A stretch of DNA of 56,982 nt, taken from assembly GCF_013177695.1 (NCBI RefSeq), contig NZ_WOEY01000092.1:1-56982 (forward strand). The letters run 5' to 3'. This document shows positions 33,601-41,126 of the stretch, in pieces. Position 1 is the stretch's first letter. Every line of letters begins with the position of its first letter. The translations under genes and the position numbers were made by a program. The notes under the pieces were generated by a model. The model worked only from the letters and a program-made list of their open reading frames with translations. It was not told the origin of the DNA and did no database searches. The stretch comes from Paraburkholderia solitsugae (GTDB taxonomy: Bacteria; Pseudomonadota; Gammaproteobacteria; Burkholderiales; Burkholderiaceae).

Positions 33601-33614
33601 GAAGGAGTTTTGCC

Positions 33615-33785
33615 TTGAAAGCAGATATTTTCCCGATCATCCACGCGAAGAAATCCGCAGTGACTGATCGCATTGGACAGGTCATGAGTTCCGTATTCGG
33701 CACGTCCGAGGATGACTTCGCGCAGTACCGTGCTGCGTTTGAGGCACAGCAGCGCAAGCGCGAGCAGCCTGGCGAGGCGTTCTAG
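33615..33785 (+). CDS. Small phage protein of 56 residues (TTG start)
   Basis: An AAGGAG box at 33602-33607 stands 7 bases before a TTG codon that opens a 56-residue frame, with helical and charged content (IIHAKKSAVTDRIGQVMSSV, AAFEAQQRKREQ). There is no ATG alternative with a box. It ends 2 bp before the next gene. Family not recognised. Confidence 0.6.
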   Translation: MKADIFPIIHAKKSAVTDRIGQVMSSVFGTSEDDFAQYRAAFEAQQRKREQPGEAF

Positions 33786-33787
33786 CC

Positions 33788-34135
33788 ATGGCAGCAACGG
33801 ACTGGATTCGCATGAGGACAAACCTGTGGGATGACCCACGGGTGAGCGCCATGGCCGACCTGTGCGATGTTGGCGAGGCGAAGATCGTCGGCAGTCTGTT
33901 CTGGCTGTGGAGCACTGCGGACGCGCATAGCGTCGATGGCCTCCTGTATGGCATGTCGCGCAAGGCGATCGACCGTAAGGTGGGCGTCCCCGGCTTCGCC
34001 GAGGCGCTGTGGTCGTGCGGCTGGCTAGAAGATGCCGACGGCGGCGTGAAGATTCCGGACTTCACGGAGTACAGCGCGCAGTCCGCCAAGGCGCGAGCAG
34101 AGAACGCGAGGAGGGCGGCGAACGCAAAGCGGTAG
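33788..34135 (+). CDS. Phage protein with winged-helix-like N-terminus
   Basis: This is a 115-residue protein beginning MAATDWIRMRTNLWDDPRV, with helices (AKIVGSLFWLWSTADAHSVD, AIDRKVGVPGFAEALWSCGW) and a strand pair ending DGGVKIPDFTEY. The C-terminus is a basic Ala/Arg helix (AKARAENARRAANAKR). The layout matches the N-terminal domain of phage replication proteins and of the protein at 31869, but the usual long C-terminal half is absent; it may be a truncated or split initiator. It follows 2 bp after the small gene. Confidence 0.6.
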   Translation: MAATDWIRMRTNLWDDPRVSAMADLCDVGEAKIVGSLFWLWSTADAHSVDGLLYGMSRKAIDRKVGVPGFAEALWSCGWLEDADGGVKIPDFTEYSAQSAKARAENARRAANAKR

Positions 34136-34503
34136 GTCGCCAATCTGAGAGAACCTAGAAAACGTGATCGAAGACTCTCGTTTTGTCGGAGTGTTGAACA
34201 ATGATAAATCGCTTGATGTGCCGGGGGAAACGATGGACGCGTGCATCGAGATACCCACATCGAATGTGTATTGCGTGGGTCGTGACGCATAAAATGGCAT
34301 CAACGGTCGAGCAATGGTGCTTGACCTGGCCGAACATGAAGCGGCCGAATCAAAGTAGTACCGAGGAAACCCAGTAGCTGGAGGTGAGGAGGGAAGGCGG
34401 CGGTGGTCGCCGCCGACCCGATTGCTGAAGTACACGGAATCGTGAACGCACCAAACGACAAGTCAATGGTGTTTTCACGACTCCGACAACTGGGAGTTTT
34501 GAC
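34136..34503. other. Gap before the antirepressor gene
   Basis: These 368 bases have no confident gene. A frame from GTG/TTG near 34190 reads about 33 residues (..DVPGETMDACIEIPTSN..) before TAA, and after the stop the same frame continues open to an AAG-TAG at about 34359. It may be a small gene broken by a stop codon, but evidence is weak. Confidence 0.4.
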
Positions 34504-35454
34504 GTGAATCAAGTTTCAAATGTCCGTGCCGGTTCGCCGGATGGCCTGATGGCACCGCTCCAAGCTGATGCTGGCCTGGTTCGTGTGCGCGCCGATGGCA
34601 GGATCGTCACGGACTCGGTGACGATGCACGAGGAGTTCGGTCGCCGCCACGACAAGGTCATGGATAGTCTGCGTTCGCTGATCGCAGACAAGACGCTTAA
34701 TCTCCCCGATTTCAGGGAGATTGAGTATGTGGACGGACGCGGTCGCAAACAGCCGTGCATCGAACTGACTGAGCGCGGCGCTCTGATTTCGATGCCGTTT
34801 ATCGGCGGCGTGAAGTCGCGCGCCGGGCAGGTTCGCCTCGTGGACGCGTTCACGCTTATGCGTGAGGAGTTGCGCCGCATGAAAGCTGCGCATCCGCCGC
34901 GCCCCGCCGCCGCGCTTCCAAACTTTGAGGACCCGGCTGCTGCGGCTGAAGCGTGGGCGCAGCAGTTCCGTGGTCGTGCGGTCGCAGAGACGGAACGCAA
35001 CCAGCTTCGGCTGGCGGTAGCGGAACAAGCTAAGGATGTGGAGTTCGTGAAGCGGTACGTCGATGCTGATGGCCTGCTCGGCGTGCGCAGCACCTGCCAG
35101 GCGCTCGATATTGAGAACGAGCGCGACTTCACGGACTTCATGGTGAACGCGCTGCGCTGCATGTACCGCCTTGAAGGTGCGCTCGTTCCGCGGGCGCAGC
35201 ATCGTCACCTGAAGCGCTTCAAGGTGAAGACTGGCGTAGACCACGACACAAACCGCGCCTACACGACCGCCAAAATCACGGCAAAGGGTGTCACATGGCT
35301 GGCGCGCGAGTGGGCCGAGTACAACCTTGATCGCGACGCATACCGCGCAAAGCATTCGCCCAAGGATGGCGACGTGGATGAGGAGGTAGAGAGCGCCACG
35401 CGCGAAGCAGCCGCGCGGCGCGCAGCGAAGGAAGCCGCCAAGGCGACTGAGTAA
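34504..35454 (+). CDS. Rha-family phage antirepressor with KilAC-type C-terminus
   Basis: This is a 316-residue protein. Residues about 25-125 form the pRha domain (VTMHEEFGRRHDKVMDSLRS, FREIEYVDGRGRKQPCIELT, ERGALISMPFIGG). After a linker, the C-terminal part from about 175 resembles the KilAC/antirepressor domain (VKRYVDADGLLGVRSTCQ, HLKRFKVKTG, KITAKGVTWLAREW). Rha proteins interfere with lysogenic growth in IHF-deficient hosts and act as antirepressors. The start is a GTG 8 bases after GGGAG. The last 30 residues are Ala/Lys/Glu helical. Confidence 0.82.
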   Translation: MNQVSNVRAGSPDGLMAPLQADAGLVRVRADGRIVTDSVTMHEEFGRRHDKVMDSLRSLIADKTLNLPDFREIEYVDGRGRKQPCIELTERGALISMPFIGGVKSRAGQVRLVDAFTLMREELRRMKAAHPPRPAAALPNFEDPAAAAEAWAQQFRGRAVAETERNQLRLAVAEQAKDVEFVKRYVDADGLLGVRSTCQALDIENERDFTDFMVNALRCMYRLEGALVPRAQHRHLKRFKVKTGVDHDTNRAYTTAKITAKGVTWLAREWAEYNLDRDAYRAKHSPKDGDVDEEVESATREAAARRAAKEAAKATE

Positions 35455-35513
35455 CTTATGCGCGGCGGTGCCACTGCGGCCCGCCGCAAACAACCTGTAT
35501 TGGAGTATGCAAC

Positions 35514-35651
35514 ATGAAGCGCCTACACCTTGTTATGCCCCTGCAGATTTTTGAACCGCTGAATGCTATCGCCGCCCGGGATGGCCGCACCATCTCGGAA
35601 TTGATCCGGCAGGCGCTGCTCGAATTCATCGCGCGGCAGAACAAAGTCTAA
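35514..35651 (+). CDS. Small ribbon-helix-helix DNA-binding protein
   Basis: This 45-residue protein has the Arc/CopG pattern: a beta strand (KRLHLVMPLQIF) followed by two helices (LNAIAARDGRTISELIRQAL and LEFIARQ), with the conserved G between. Such proteins bind operators as dimers and act as transcription or partition regulators. A TTGGAG box lies 12 bases before the ATG at 35514. It follows the antirepressor by 59 bp, and may regulate this switch region. The 36-bp palindrome at 36623 is a possible target, by inference. Confidence 0.72.
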   Translation: MKRLHLVMPLQIFEPLNAIAARDGRTISELIRQALLEFIARQNKV

Positions 35652-35719
35652 GCAGGGCCAACGCCGAGCAGATCTGCGACGAAATGAACAGTAGGATAAC
35701 TAAATTTAAGGGATTGATC

Positions 35720-36295
35720 ATGGATCGTTTCAATGAAATCATCGCGGATGCTGAAGAACATTGCGCCACATGCAGCAACGTAGTGTCGATTCGCAAGGAA
35801 GCCTCCACGCGCCCGGCTCGCCGCCCTGTGACGCGTGTTTGGGATGAGGCTGAGGTCGCGAAGCGTGCGCTGGACCTGTACGCGCTGGAGCGTACCGCCA
35901 AGTGCGCATTCAACAGCGCGATCATCATGGCCGAGCAGTTCAAGGAATTTAACGGCCTGGAGCGCGTGGACCACAAAGATCCGGCGTTCCGCACCTATAC
36001 GGCGAAGGAATGGGATGCCTACCTGGTCGCGAAAGACGAAGTGAAGAAGGCCCAGGCTCGCCTCAAGACGGCCTGCCACAACTGCCTGCACGGTGCGCCG
36101 AAGCGCGAGAAGTATGTAGACCCGCGCTCGCCCGCTGACCGCAAGCGCCAGTCCGACCTGTGGGACGCGATCATTGCCGGGACCGTCTCAATGCGCGACG
36201 CGCTCGCCATGCGCTACGACAACGGCGATCCGATCCTGAAGGACCGCGAGGCGTTCCTCGACATCGCGCGCGACGAATCAGAAATCCCGTTCTAA
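35720..36295 (+). CDS. Hypothetical phage early protein with conserved cysteines
   Basis: This is a 191-residue protein of no recognised family. It has a CATCSN motif near residue 14-19 and a C..C pair in TACHNCLHGAPK (about 116-127), which may bind metal. Helical charged segments lie between (WDEAEVAKRALDLYALERTA, AYLVAKDEVKKAQARLK), and the C-terminus ends DESEIPF. Phage single-strand-binding or recombination proteins often end in such an acidic tail with Pro-Phe. That resemblance is only suggestive. The ATG at 35720 is preceded by TAAGGG. Confidence 0.55.
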   Translation: MDRFNEIIADAEEHCATCSNVVSIRKEASTRPARRPVTRVWDEAEVAKRALDLYALERTAKCAFNSAIIMAEQFKEFNGLERVDHKDPAFRTYTAKEWDAYLVAKDEVKKAQARLKTACHNCLHGAPKREKYVDPRSPADRKRQSDLWDAIIAGTVSMRDALAMRYDNGDPILKDREAFLDIARDESEIPF

Positions 36296-36416
36296 GCGCC
36301 ACGACGGGATTGGGGGTAACGATGATTCGTTCGCCCCCTCTGAACCACGCTACAAAGGAATGACCATCATGCAATCCATCCCACCGCGCAGCTCCCTTGT
36401 TTGCGTGCGTGTTGCG

Positions 36417-36602
36417 TCACTCGTCTAGGGGTGGCTTTGCAAGCCGGATGCGTTCGCGGACCCAGGCTGCACCGCCTAGCGCTTTGCACTTGACCCATTC
36501 GGCATCCGTCATGCGGATCGGCCGCGCCTTCATTACCTCGCCTGTCGGGCTGACGGGCTTTCTGCCTTGGTCGCGGTCATTTGGTGGCCTCTTTTCAGCC
36601 AT
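36417..36602 (-). CDS. Small basic regulator-like protein
   Basis: This is a 61-residue basic protein (MAEKRPPNDRDQGRKPVSPT, then RMTDAEWVKCKALGGAAWVR and ERIRLAK). The helix-rich C-terminal half with the MTDAEW..C..LGGAAWVRE pattern resembles short phage DNA-binding or RHH-like proteins. An AGAGGA box precedes its ATG. It is the only minus-strand gene in this stretch, divergent from the gene at 36707, with a 36-bp palindrome between. It is a plausible autoregulator acting on that palindrome. Confidence 0.62.
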   Translation of the reverse strand: MAEKRPPNDRDQGRKPVSPTGEVMKARPIRMTDAEWVKCKALGGAAWVRERIRLAKPPLDE

Positions 36603-36622
36603 GGGTGTTTCCTCTAATGAAA

Positions 36623-36658
36623 ATGTATCTACGAAATCACTTGATTGCGTAGATACAT
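36623..36658. promoter_or_regulatory. 36-bp near-perfect palindromic operator
   Basis: Outer arms ATGTATCTACG / CGTAGATACAT (11 bp, perfect) enclose inner arms AATCA / TGATT around CT. Only one position per side breaks the symmetry. It lies between the divergent genes at 36417 and 36707 and covers the -35 box of the rightward promoter, so a bound protein would shut that promoter. Confidence 0.78.
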
Positions 36659-36669
36659 CGTACTATAGT
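36641..36669 (+). promoter_or_regulatory. Sigma70-type promoter overlapped by the palindrome
   Basis: TTGATT (36641-36646) and TATAGT (36664-36669) are 17 bp apart. It would start the small-gene run beginning at 36707. The -35 box forms the right inner arm of the palindrome. Confidence 0.68.
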
Positions 36670-36706
36670 TCGGTCACAGCAGCAACGAACCAACCTGGAG
36701 ACAGTG

Positions 36707-36898
36707 ATGCAAACAGCAAGAGTCCTGCAGTACGTAAATCCCGTCGCCCAGGCCATCGAGCGCCCGTTCTCGATCAAGTACGGGGTCGGTGGCGTGGCTT
36801 GCTCGCTGTCGTTCGAAACCGAAGCGCAGCGCGAGGAGAAGGCCGCCGAGCTAGTCGCAAACGGCGCGGCCGTCGTGTTCAAACCCGCTCAGGTATAA
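36707..36898 (+). CDS. Small phage protein of 63 residues
   Basis: This 63-residue protein (..ERPFSIKYGVGGVACSLSFET.. then a helix EAQREEKAAELVANGAAVVF) shows a beta-beta-helix-beta layout. CTGGAG lies 6 bases before the ATG at 36707; a GTG one codon earlier is closer to the box. Unknown family, probably first gene of the operon controlled by the 36623 palindrome. Confidence 0.6.
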   Translation: MQTARVLQYVNPVAQAIERPFSIKYGVGGVACSLSFETEAQREEKAAELVANGAAVVFKPAQV

Positions 36899-36955
36899 CC
36901 AGTCGTCCCGTCGCTGAAAACAGTCCACTTCATACATTTAGGCATCCACAACATT

Positions 36956-37330
36956 ATGAACGCTCAAACCGAAACCAACGTTTTGCACCTCGCCGCCGTA
37001 CCGACACAGACGCGCCGGGAACAGCTTGACCAAGCGATGGCGCAGTTCGCGCTGTCCGCTGGCACCTTCACGTCGCTTGAAATGCTCGCCGAGGAGCGCC
37101 GAGAGTCTGACGTTGCGCTGCTCGCCGCCGTTGGGCTCAGCACCATCCGCGACGCGCATGCGGCCTGTCTTGACCATGTCAAGGATGGTAGCGACATCGG
37201 CATGGACGACGCACTCGGGCTGATGGACCGCGCGCTGGCAGCGTCCAATTCGATTTTCGCCGCGATTCGCGTGCTCTCCGGTGATTGGTCCGGTGAGATG
37301 ATAGCCGAGCACGAGAAGGCTCTAGCCTAA
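36956..37330 (+). CDS. Hypothetical phage protein
   Basis: This is a 124-residue mostly helical protein (QLDQAMAQFALSAGTFTSLE, MLAEERRESDVALLAAVGLS, DDALGLMDRALAASNSIFAA). No recognisable motif or membrane segment. It is co-directional with its neighbours and has only a weak ribosome-binding site. I cannot name a function. Confidence 0.55.
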   Translation: MNAQTETNVLHLAAVPTQTRREQLDQAMAQFALSAGTFTSLEMLAEERRESDVALLAAVGLSTIRDAHAACLDHVKDGSDIGMDDALGLMDRALAASNSIFAAIRVLSGDWSGEMIAEHEKALA

Positions 37331-37403
37331 CCAGTCGTATCGCCGCGAGCAGGCGTCCGCGGCTAACTCTATCAGTAGTCCACAGGAACTAAGGGGTTTC
37401 GCC

Positions 37404-37538
37404 ATGTTTAAGTACGTTACGAAAGACGCCGTCGTAGAGCTGGCCGCTTACTGGCTCGGTGGCCTCATTGCTGCCTGCAGTGGCCTGGTTGTCATGGTCG
37501 CGCTCGCTGGCCCGATGCTGGCTCCCGCCGCGCACTAA
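37404..37538 (+). CDS. Small single-pass membrane protein (44 residues)
   Basis: A 44-residue frame with one hydrophobic segment (AAYWLGGLIAACSGLVVMVA, about 15-34) after a charged start (MFKYVTKDAVVE). An AAGGGG box lies 8 bases upstream. It could be a holin-like or superinfection-type membrane peptide, but no phage lysis genes stand next to it. Confidence 0.55.
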   Translation: MFKYVTKDAVVELAAYWLGGLIAACSGLVVMVALAGPMLAPAAH

Positions 37539-37583
37539 CCCGGCAACGCCGACAAAGATCAACAAGACGCAACGAGGTTACTG

Positions 37584-37754
37584 GTGGATGCGTACTCATA
37601 CCTGCTGCTGGCCTACCTCGGCGTCCTGTCGATCGTTTTTACCGTGGTCGTGGTCCTGCGTATCCGCTTTCCGACAATCCGGCCGCTGGAGCCGACTCAG
37701 GAGCATTGCGAGTTCATCGCTCGCCGCTCCCGCGATCTTAAATCGTTCAAGTAA
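37584..37754 (+). CDS. Small membrane protein (56 residues, GTG start)
   Basis: GAGG at 37574-37577 stands 6 bases before a GTG that opens a 56-residue frame. The N-terminal segment is hydrophobic (AYSYLLLAYLGVLSIVFTVV) and a basic, soluble tail follows (EFIARRSRDLKSFK). It follows another one-TM gene. The pair could act together at the membrane; function unknown. Confidence 0.55.
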   Translation: MDAYSYLLLAYLGVLSIVFTVVVVLRIRFPTIRPLEPTQEHCEFIARRSRDLKSFK

Positions 37755-37765
37755 GAGGTTTTCAA

Positions 37766-38152
37766 ATGTGGCTACTTTTTAACGATAGCTTTATCAGCGT
37801 CATCGCGAGCGACCGCGATCCTAACCTGTTGGTCGTGCGTGCGCGCCGTACTGGTGACCTGCAGCAGATCTTTGGTGCAGACGTTCCGGTGGTGGAGCTT
37901 GAGGCCCGCGACTATCGATACAGGGCGTTCCTGCCGCGTCAGACCGTGGCGACGGTCATAGCCGAGCGCCTTCTGGCAATCGATTATTTCAATGTTAAGG
38001 GGAGCGTCGAAGATTCGCACCTTTTGCATGCGTACCATGAGGTCCACGCGGTGCTGGAGGAGTTGCAGGAAATCCCGATGTACCGGACGAAGCCGCGCCC
38101 GAATTTCCGAGCGCATCCCGTGCGCCGGCCGCGCGGATGGGATCGGGTATGA
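37766..38152 (+). CDS. Conserved phage hypothetical protein
   Basis: This is a 128-residue protein beginning MWLLFNDSFISVIASDRDPN. Its beta-rich N-terminus (LLVVRARRTGDLQQIF) and LEARDYRYRAFLPRQTVATV segment are of a type seen in several proteobacterial phages, where a small protein with this opening sits in the early region. No enzymatic motif. AAGAGG lies 7 bases upstream. Its stop overlaps the next ATG (ATGA). Confidence 0.65.
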   Translation: MWLLFNDSFISVIASDRDPNLLVVRARRTGDLQQIFGADVPVVELEARDYRYRAFLPRQTVATVIAERLLAIDYFNVKGSVEDSHLLHAYHEVHAVLEELQEIPMYRTKPRPNFRAHPVRRPRGWDRV

Positions 38153-38379
38153 AGAACGTTGACGACCTCATGAAGAAGGCGTTCTCGCCGGGCCGCGATC
38201 CGCGCAGCGCCGAATACAAGGCCGGCGTGCGCGCGCTTCTGGAACTCCGCATCAACGGCGTCAAGTTGCCGCGGCCGTACGCGACGGGCACAGTGCAGGC
38301 CGATGCGTTCTATGCTGGCGTCGGCGAAGGGCACGACATCTGGCGCGCGCTGCGGGTAGCCCCAAAGAAACCGTTGTAA
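38149..38379 (+). CDS. Small phage protein coupled to its upstream neighbour
   Basis: This 76-residue protein (MKNVDDLMKKAFSPGRDPRS, then EYKAGVRALLELRI) is helical with a polar C-terminus. The sequence from about 13 to 40 resembles small phage proteins that take part in early regulation, but no family is named. The start at 38149 overlaps the previous stop; a start at 38137 is also open. Confidence 0.6.
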   Translation: MKNVDDLMKKAFSPGRDPRSAEYKAGVRALLELRINGVKLPRPYATGTVQADAFYAGVGEGHDIWRALRVAPKKPL

Positions 38380-38402
38380 ACGTTAAGATTCCACGCCACA
38401 AT
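38374..38402 (+). promoter_or_regulatory. Promoter-like element P1 before the secreted pair
   Basis: TTGTAA (38374-38379) and CACAAT (38397-38402) are 17 bp apart; the spacer ends GATTCCACGC. The same TTGTAAAC and GATTCCACGC blocks recur at 44346-44368. It would drive the two secreted-protein genes that follow. Confidence 0.6.
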
Positions 38403-38427
38403 CGCGCCATCAAAAAGAGGGAAGACC

Positions 38428-39084
38428 ATGAAAAAGACCATCCTCGCGGCACTACTCGCGCTCGCCGCTGCATCGGCGCACGCTCAATCCGTTGGCGTTC
38501 AGTGGGGAAATATCGTGTACGCGTCCGCGACTGGCGAGCGCACGGTCCTGACTGATACCGGTGCCGATGCGAGCCCGGTCCTTTCTCCTGACGGCAGGCT
38601 GGTTGCGTTCACGCGGCTGCGCCAAGGCGAGCAGGCTGGATCAGATGACCCTCAGAGCGGACCGCTGGCTGACGTGTATGTGATGCGGCTCGCCGATCAC
38701 CATGTGACGAAGATCGTTTCGGCGGCGCACTCAAATGACCCGACGGCGGAACTGTCAGGCATCCGCTCGCTGACATTCTCGGTTGACGGCGCGACGCTTT
38801 ACTTCGAAACGCCTGCATGGGCGGTCGCTGGCGCTATACACGCCGTTCCCCTGCACGGCGGTCAACGGTTCGTTACTGACGGCAACGGCTTCGCGGTGGT
38901 GAGCCACGGGAAATACGTGGGCGATCTTGTGGTGAAAAAGCATCGCTACATGGCCGGTCGCGGGTCGTGGAATCCAGAGGTCATAGTGAGCGCGGCCGGG
39001 AAGGATGTACGTGTGCTGGGGGAGTTCGGCGACGATGAGTACGCGGTAGGCCGCGCGCTTCGAAACGTCGAGGCTCAGCAATGA
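38428..39084 (+). CDS. Secreted WD40/TolB-like beta-propeller protein
   Basis: This 218-residue protein has a clear signal peptide (MKKTILAALLALAAASAHAQ, cleavage after AHA). The mature part has repeats of the PD40/TolB-propeller type, such as DASPVLSPDGRLVAFTRL and SGIRSLTFSVDGATLYFET. It is short for a full propeller. It is followed by a second signal-peptide gene with ATGA overlap, and the two share a promoter-like element. Phage structural proteins are not secreted, so this is a lysogenic-conversion (moron) gene. Partner and role unknown. Confidence 0.7.
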   Translation: MKKTILAALLALAAASAHAQSVGVQWGNIVYASATGERTVLTDTGADASPVLSPDGRLVAFTRLRQGEQAGSDDPQSGPLADVYVMRLADHHVTKIVSAAHSNDPTAELSGIRSLTFSVDGATLYFETPAWAVAGAIHAVPLHGGQRFVTDGNGFAVVSHGKYVGDLVVKKHRYMAGRGSWNPEVIVSAAGKDVRVLGEFGDDEYAVGRALRNVEAQQ

Positions 39085-39425
39085 CCGCAATGAAACGCAT
39101 CGCAATCGCCACACTTCTGGCTCTCGCCGCCATGAGCGCCCATGCCGGGATACTGGCTACGGACGGATTCCAAGCCGGTAGCACGACCGTCCAGATTGCC
39201 CTGACAGATACCCAGTGCAAGGGAGGGCCGAAACCCTACCAGGATTCAATCCCCGTCTCTGGCGTGGCAACGATCATGTCCTCGGGTGGGCATAAAGCCG
39301 TCGGGTGCTGGAATTCGCCCGCTGGCGGGCAAGAAATCGAAATCGCGTGGGCTGATGGTGCGGTGGGGCGTTACCCGGTGCTTGACATGACGCCGACGGC
39401 GTACGGCTCCGCGCACGGCATGTGA
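39081..39425 (+). CDS. Small secreted protein, partner of the TolB-like protein
   Basis: This protein of about 114 residues begins with a signal peptide (KRIAIATLLALAAMSAHAG, cleavage after AHA). The mature part is about 90 residues of beta-rich sequence with two cysteines (TDTQCKGG and HKAVGCWNSP) that could form a disulfide in the periplasm. The start overlaps the previous stop (ATGA), and a second in-frame ATG follows at 39090. It is probably exported with its neighbour. Function unknown. Confidence 0.65.
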   Translation: MTAMKRIAIATLLALAAMSAHAGILATDGFQAGSTTVQIALTDTQCKGGPKPYQDSIPVSGVATIMSSGGHKAVGCWNSPAGGQEIEIAWADGAVGRYPVLDMTPTAYGSAHGM

Positions 39426-39986
39426 TGTCGCTCCGCAGTCGTGAGCGGAATATGGTACCTGTACTTGGGTAGCATCGCCGTGCAGCGCGCCGACATGGGA
39501 GCATAGAACATCGGGCGCATCGCAGGACTTGGCAGCCGCGAAGGGTTTGATGATCGCCCTATCCCGACCTCCACAGGTGTTCCGGAGCCGAGCAGAGTGC
39601 TTGCGACGTGAGCCGACCGTAATCGGTATGCAGTGACCCCGCCCATGGCCGGAACCGTGCGGCGGGTGCTTTACCGGATAACGAGAAGCCCCTCATGGTG
39701 CCCGAACCCATGCAGGGGCCTTTTCATTTCCGCCATAGGCTCCACAAGCCGCCCGAAGACAATTGCCGATGCACGACATGGGCGAACCATCGCCGGGCCG
39801 CCGCAGATCCAGCCATTCGATTCCCTGCCGCATTCCCGCTCGCCGCCCTCGTCCGCCACACTGGAGAAATTACAATCTGAGCCCGTTTTCGGGGTGGGGA
39901 ACGATGGGGAATGAATGGTGAACGATGGTGAACGCAGACCGGTTCGTGACCCTACGATGGTCCCATCAAATACAGGGAGAAGGGCC
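39426..39986. other. Intergenic region before the terminase-like gene
   Basis: These 561 bases have no confident gene. They hold a terminator (39687-39723) and a TACAAT -10-like box at 39867-39872. G-rich repeats of (G)GGAA(C/T)GA and GGTGAACGAT follow at 39890-39930. Small-terminase genes are often preceded by the cos or pac site, so the repeat-rich part is a candidate, without direct proof. Confidence 0.5.
39687..39723 (+). terminator. Intrinsic terminator after the secreted pair
   Basis: A stem GCCCCT / AGGGGC with an inner stem CATGG / CCATG is followed by CTTTT on the plus strand. It separates the moron pair from the HTH/terminase-like gene. Confidence 0.7.
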
Positions 39987-40784
39987 ATGGCGAAAGAGAG
40001 CCGCGTCAGTAATGCCGACATTGAGCGGGTGCGCAGGGAGTTTGAGGACGCAGGCCTTACCACGCAGCAGGTTGCTGATTTTCTTAAGGTTTCTAAGACC
40101 TACGCGCACAAGCTCATTACGAAACAGGGCTGGCGACGGGCTTCTGACGCTCCGATTTTGGGAGTGAATTCCCCGAAGGCTGCTGCGGGATTATTTACAG
40201 AAAATGCCCGTGCTCCATCGACCCGGACGCCGTCGCCGATGGGGGAACGTCGCGCCGAGTCTGCCCCTGCTGCCGGAAATGCTGCCGCGCCGGTTTCTTC
40301 TGCTCCGCAGGCATCGAGCGCTCCTGTTCCTGGCGCTTACAGCATCCCCACGCCGCCGGCTGACATGACAGAATGGGAGTTGAGGGACTGGACCGAGGCT
40401 GAGTGCAAGAAACTGCTGCAGGCTCAGAATGACCGCCACGCTCAAGAGTTGCGCGTGCTGCAGGCGGACTTTGCTGCCGAGGCTCGGAAGCCAAGTGACG
40501 TGTCTGCTGCTCGCAGGCAAAAGACGCTGGCCGAGTCCACGAAGATCCGCCACGAGATGCAGCGCAAGAACCTGGAGGACTGGATTCGGATCAAGCTGAT
40601 GCAGTTGCCGGTGCTGGCTGCTGGCCGCGGTGCGGTTCGCATTGTCGTCAACATGACGACCGGCTTCTCGATTGACGGGCCAAATGATGACGAATCGGTA
40701 GCTCGGCGCGCTGAGTCCGCCGCGCGCTTTGTGGAAACCCGCAAGGCTGCCGAGGTTCTCGATGTGGAGGCGAAGGATGTCTGA
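39987..40784 (+). CDS. HTH-containing phage protein, possible small terminase subunit
   Basis: This is a 265-residue protein. Residues about 5-48 form a helix-turn-helix (SNADIERVRREFEDAGLTTQ, QVADFLKVSKTYAHKLI, TKQGWRRA), as in phage small terminase subunits. A Ser/Pro/Ala-rich linker (about 55-125) precedes a helical C-terminal region (ELRDWTEAECKKLLQAQNDR and following). Small terminases recognise packaging sites and hand DNA to the large subunit. The expected large-terminase gene does not follow, so the assignment is tentative; a transcription regulator is the alternative. The ATG at 39987 follows GGGAGAAGGG. Confidence 0.55.
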   Translation: MAKESRVSNADIERVRREFEDAGLTTQQVADFLKVSKTYAHKLITKQGWRRASDAPILGVNSPKAAAGLFTENARAPSTRTPSPMGERRAESAPAAGNAAAPVSSAPQASSAPVPGAYSIPTPPADMTEWELRDWTEAECKKLLQAQNDRHAQELRVLQADFAAEARKPSDVSAARRQKTLAESTKIRHEMQRKNLEDWIRIKLMQLPVLAAGRGAVRIVVNMTTGFSIDGPNDDESVARRAESAARFVETRKAAEVLDVEAKDV

Positions 40785-41097
40785 GGCGCAAGCCCTTATC
40801 GCCCGCGCGGCGTTCGACCGGATGATTGATGAGCGCAATGAGGCGAAGCGCGCCTGCCGCCCGAAGATCGAGCCGCATGGGCCGGTCGTCACGCTGGTGA
40901 TTCTGCCGCGTGCCGGTGGCTCGCTGGCTGATATCCATACCGCCGCCGATACGCGGATGGGCGCGGACTATGACCGGCTGTGCGCAGAGACTGATGCGAT
41001 GCTTGCCGATATCCTGAGTGCTCCACCTGTGGGGGGAAGCCCCTTTTCCGCCATTGCAGGAAAAGCCCGCGGAACCGCAGCGCGTGCGGACGAATGA
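40777..41097 (+). CDS. Phage protein with a recurring C-terminal motif
   Basis: This is a 106-residue protein that overlaps the preceding gene by 8 bp. Its segment ADIHTAADTRMGADYDRLCA, then ETDAMLADILSAP, resembles the C-terminus of the frame at 43814-44143 (ATAAIARRLAASPEYAAM, then GERLDSMLTDILAPA), so a copy of part of this gene occurs downstream. No function recognised. GGAGG lies 8 bases upstream of the ATG. Confidence 0.55.
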   Translation: MSEAQALIARAAFDRMIDERNEAKRACRPKIEPHGPVVTLVILPRAGGSLADIHTAADTRMGADYDRLCAETDAMLADILSAPPVGGSPFSAIAGKARGTAARADE

Positions 41098-41125
41098 CTG
41101 ACTGACAAGCTCACGCTGGCTTCGA
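41094..41125 (+). pseudogene. Truncated start of a small gene, remnant of a duplicate of 44136
   Basis: AATGACTGA..GACAAGCTCACGCTG at 41093-41118 matches the start of the gene at 44136 (AATGACTGAAAAGCTCACGCTG), with a 4-base insertion that makes a stop after three codons. Only this start remains; after it the sequence becomes the KilA-N frame. Confidence 0.5.
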
Positions 41126-41126
41126 A

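Noticed and set aside
36360..36428. 22-codon frame after the 35720 gene
   Set aside because: A ribosome-binding-like AAAGGA precedes it, but it runs into the 3' end of the minus-strand 36417 gene and shows no conserved feature; too weak to call.
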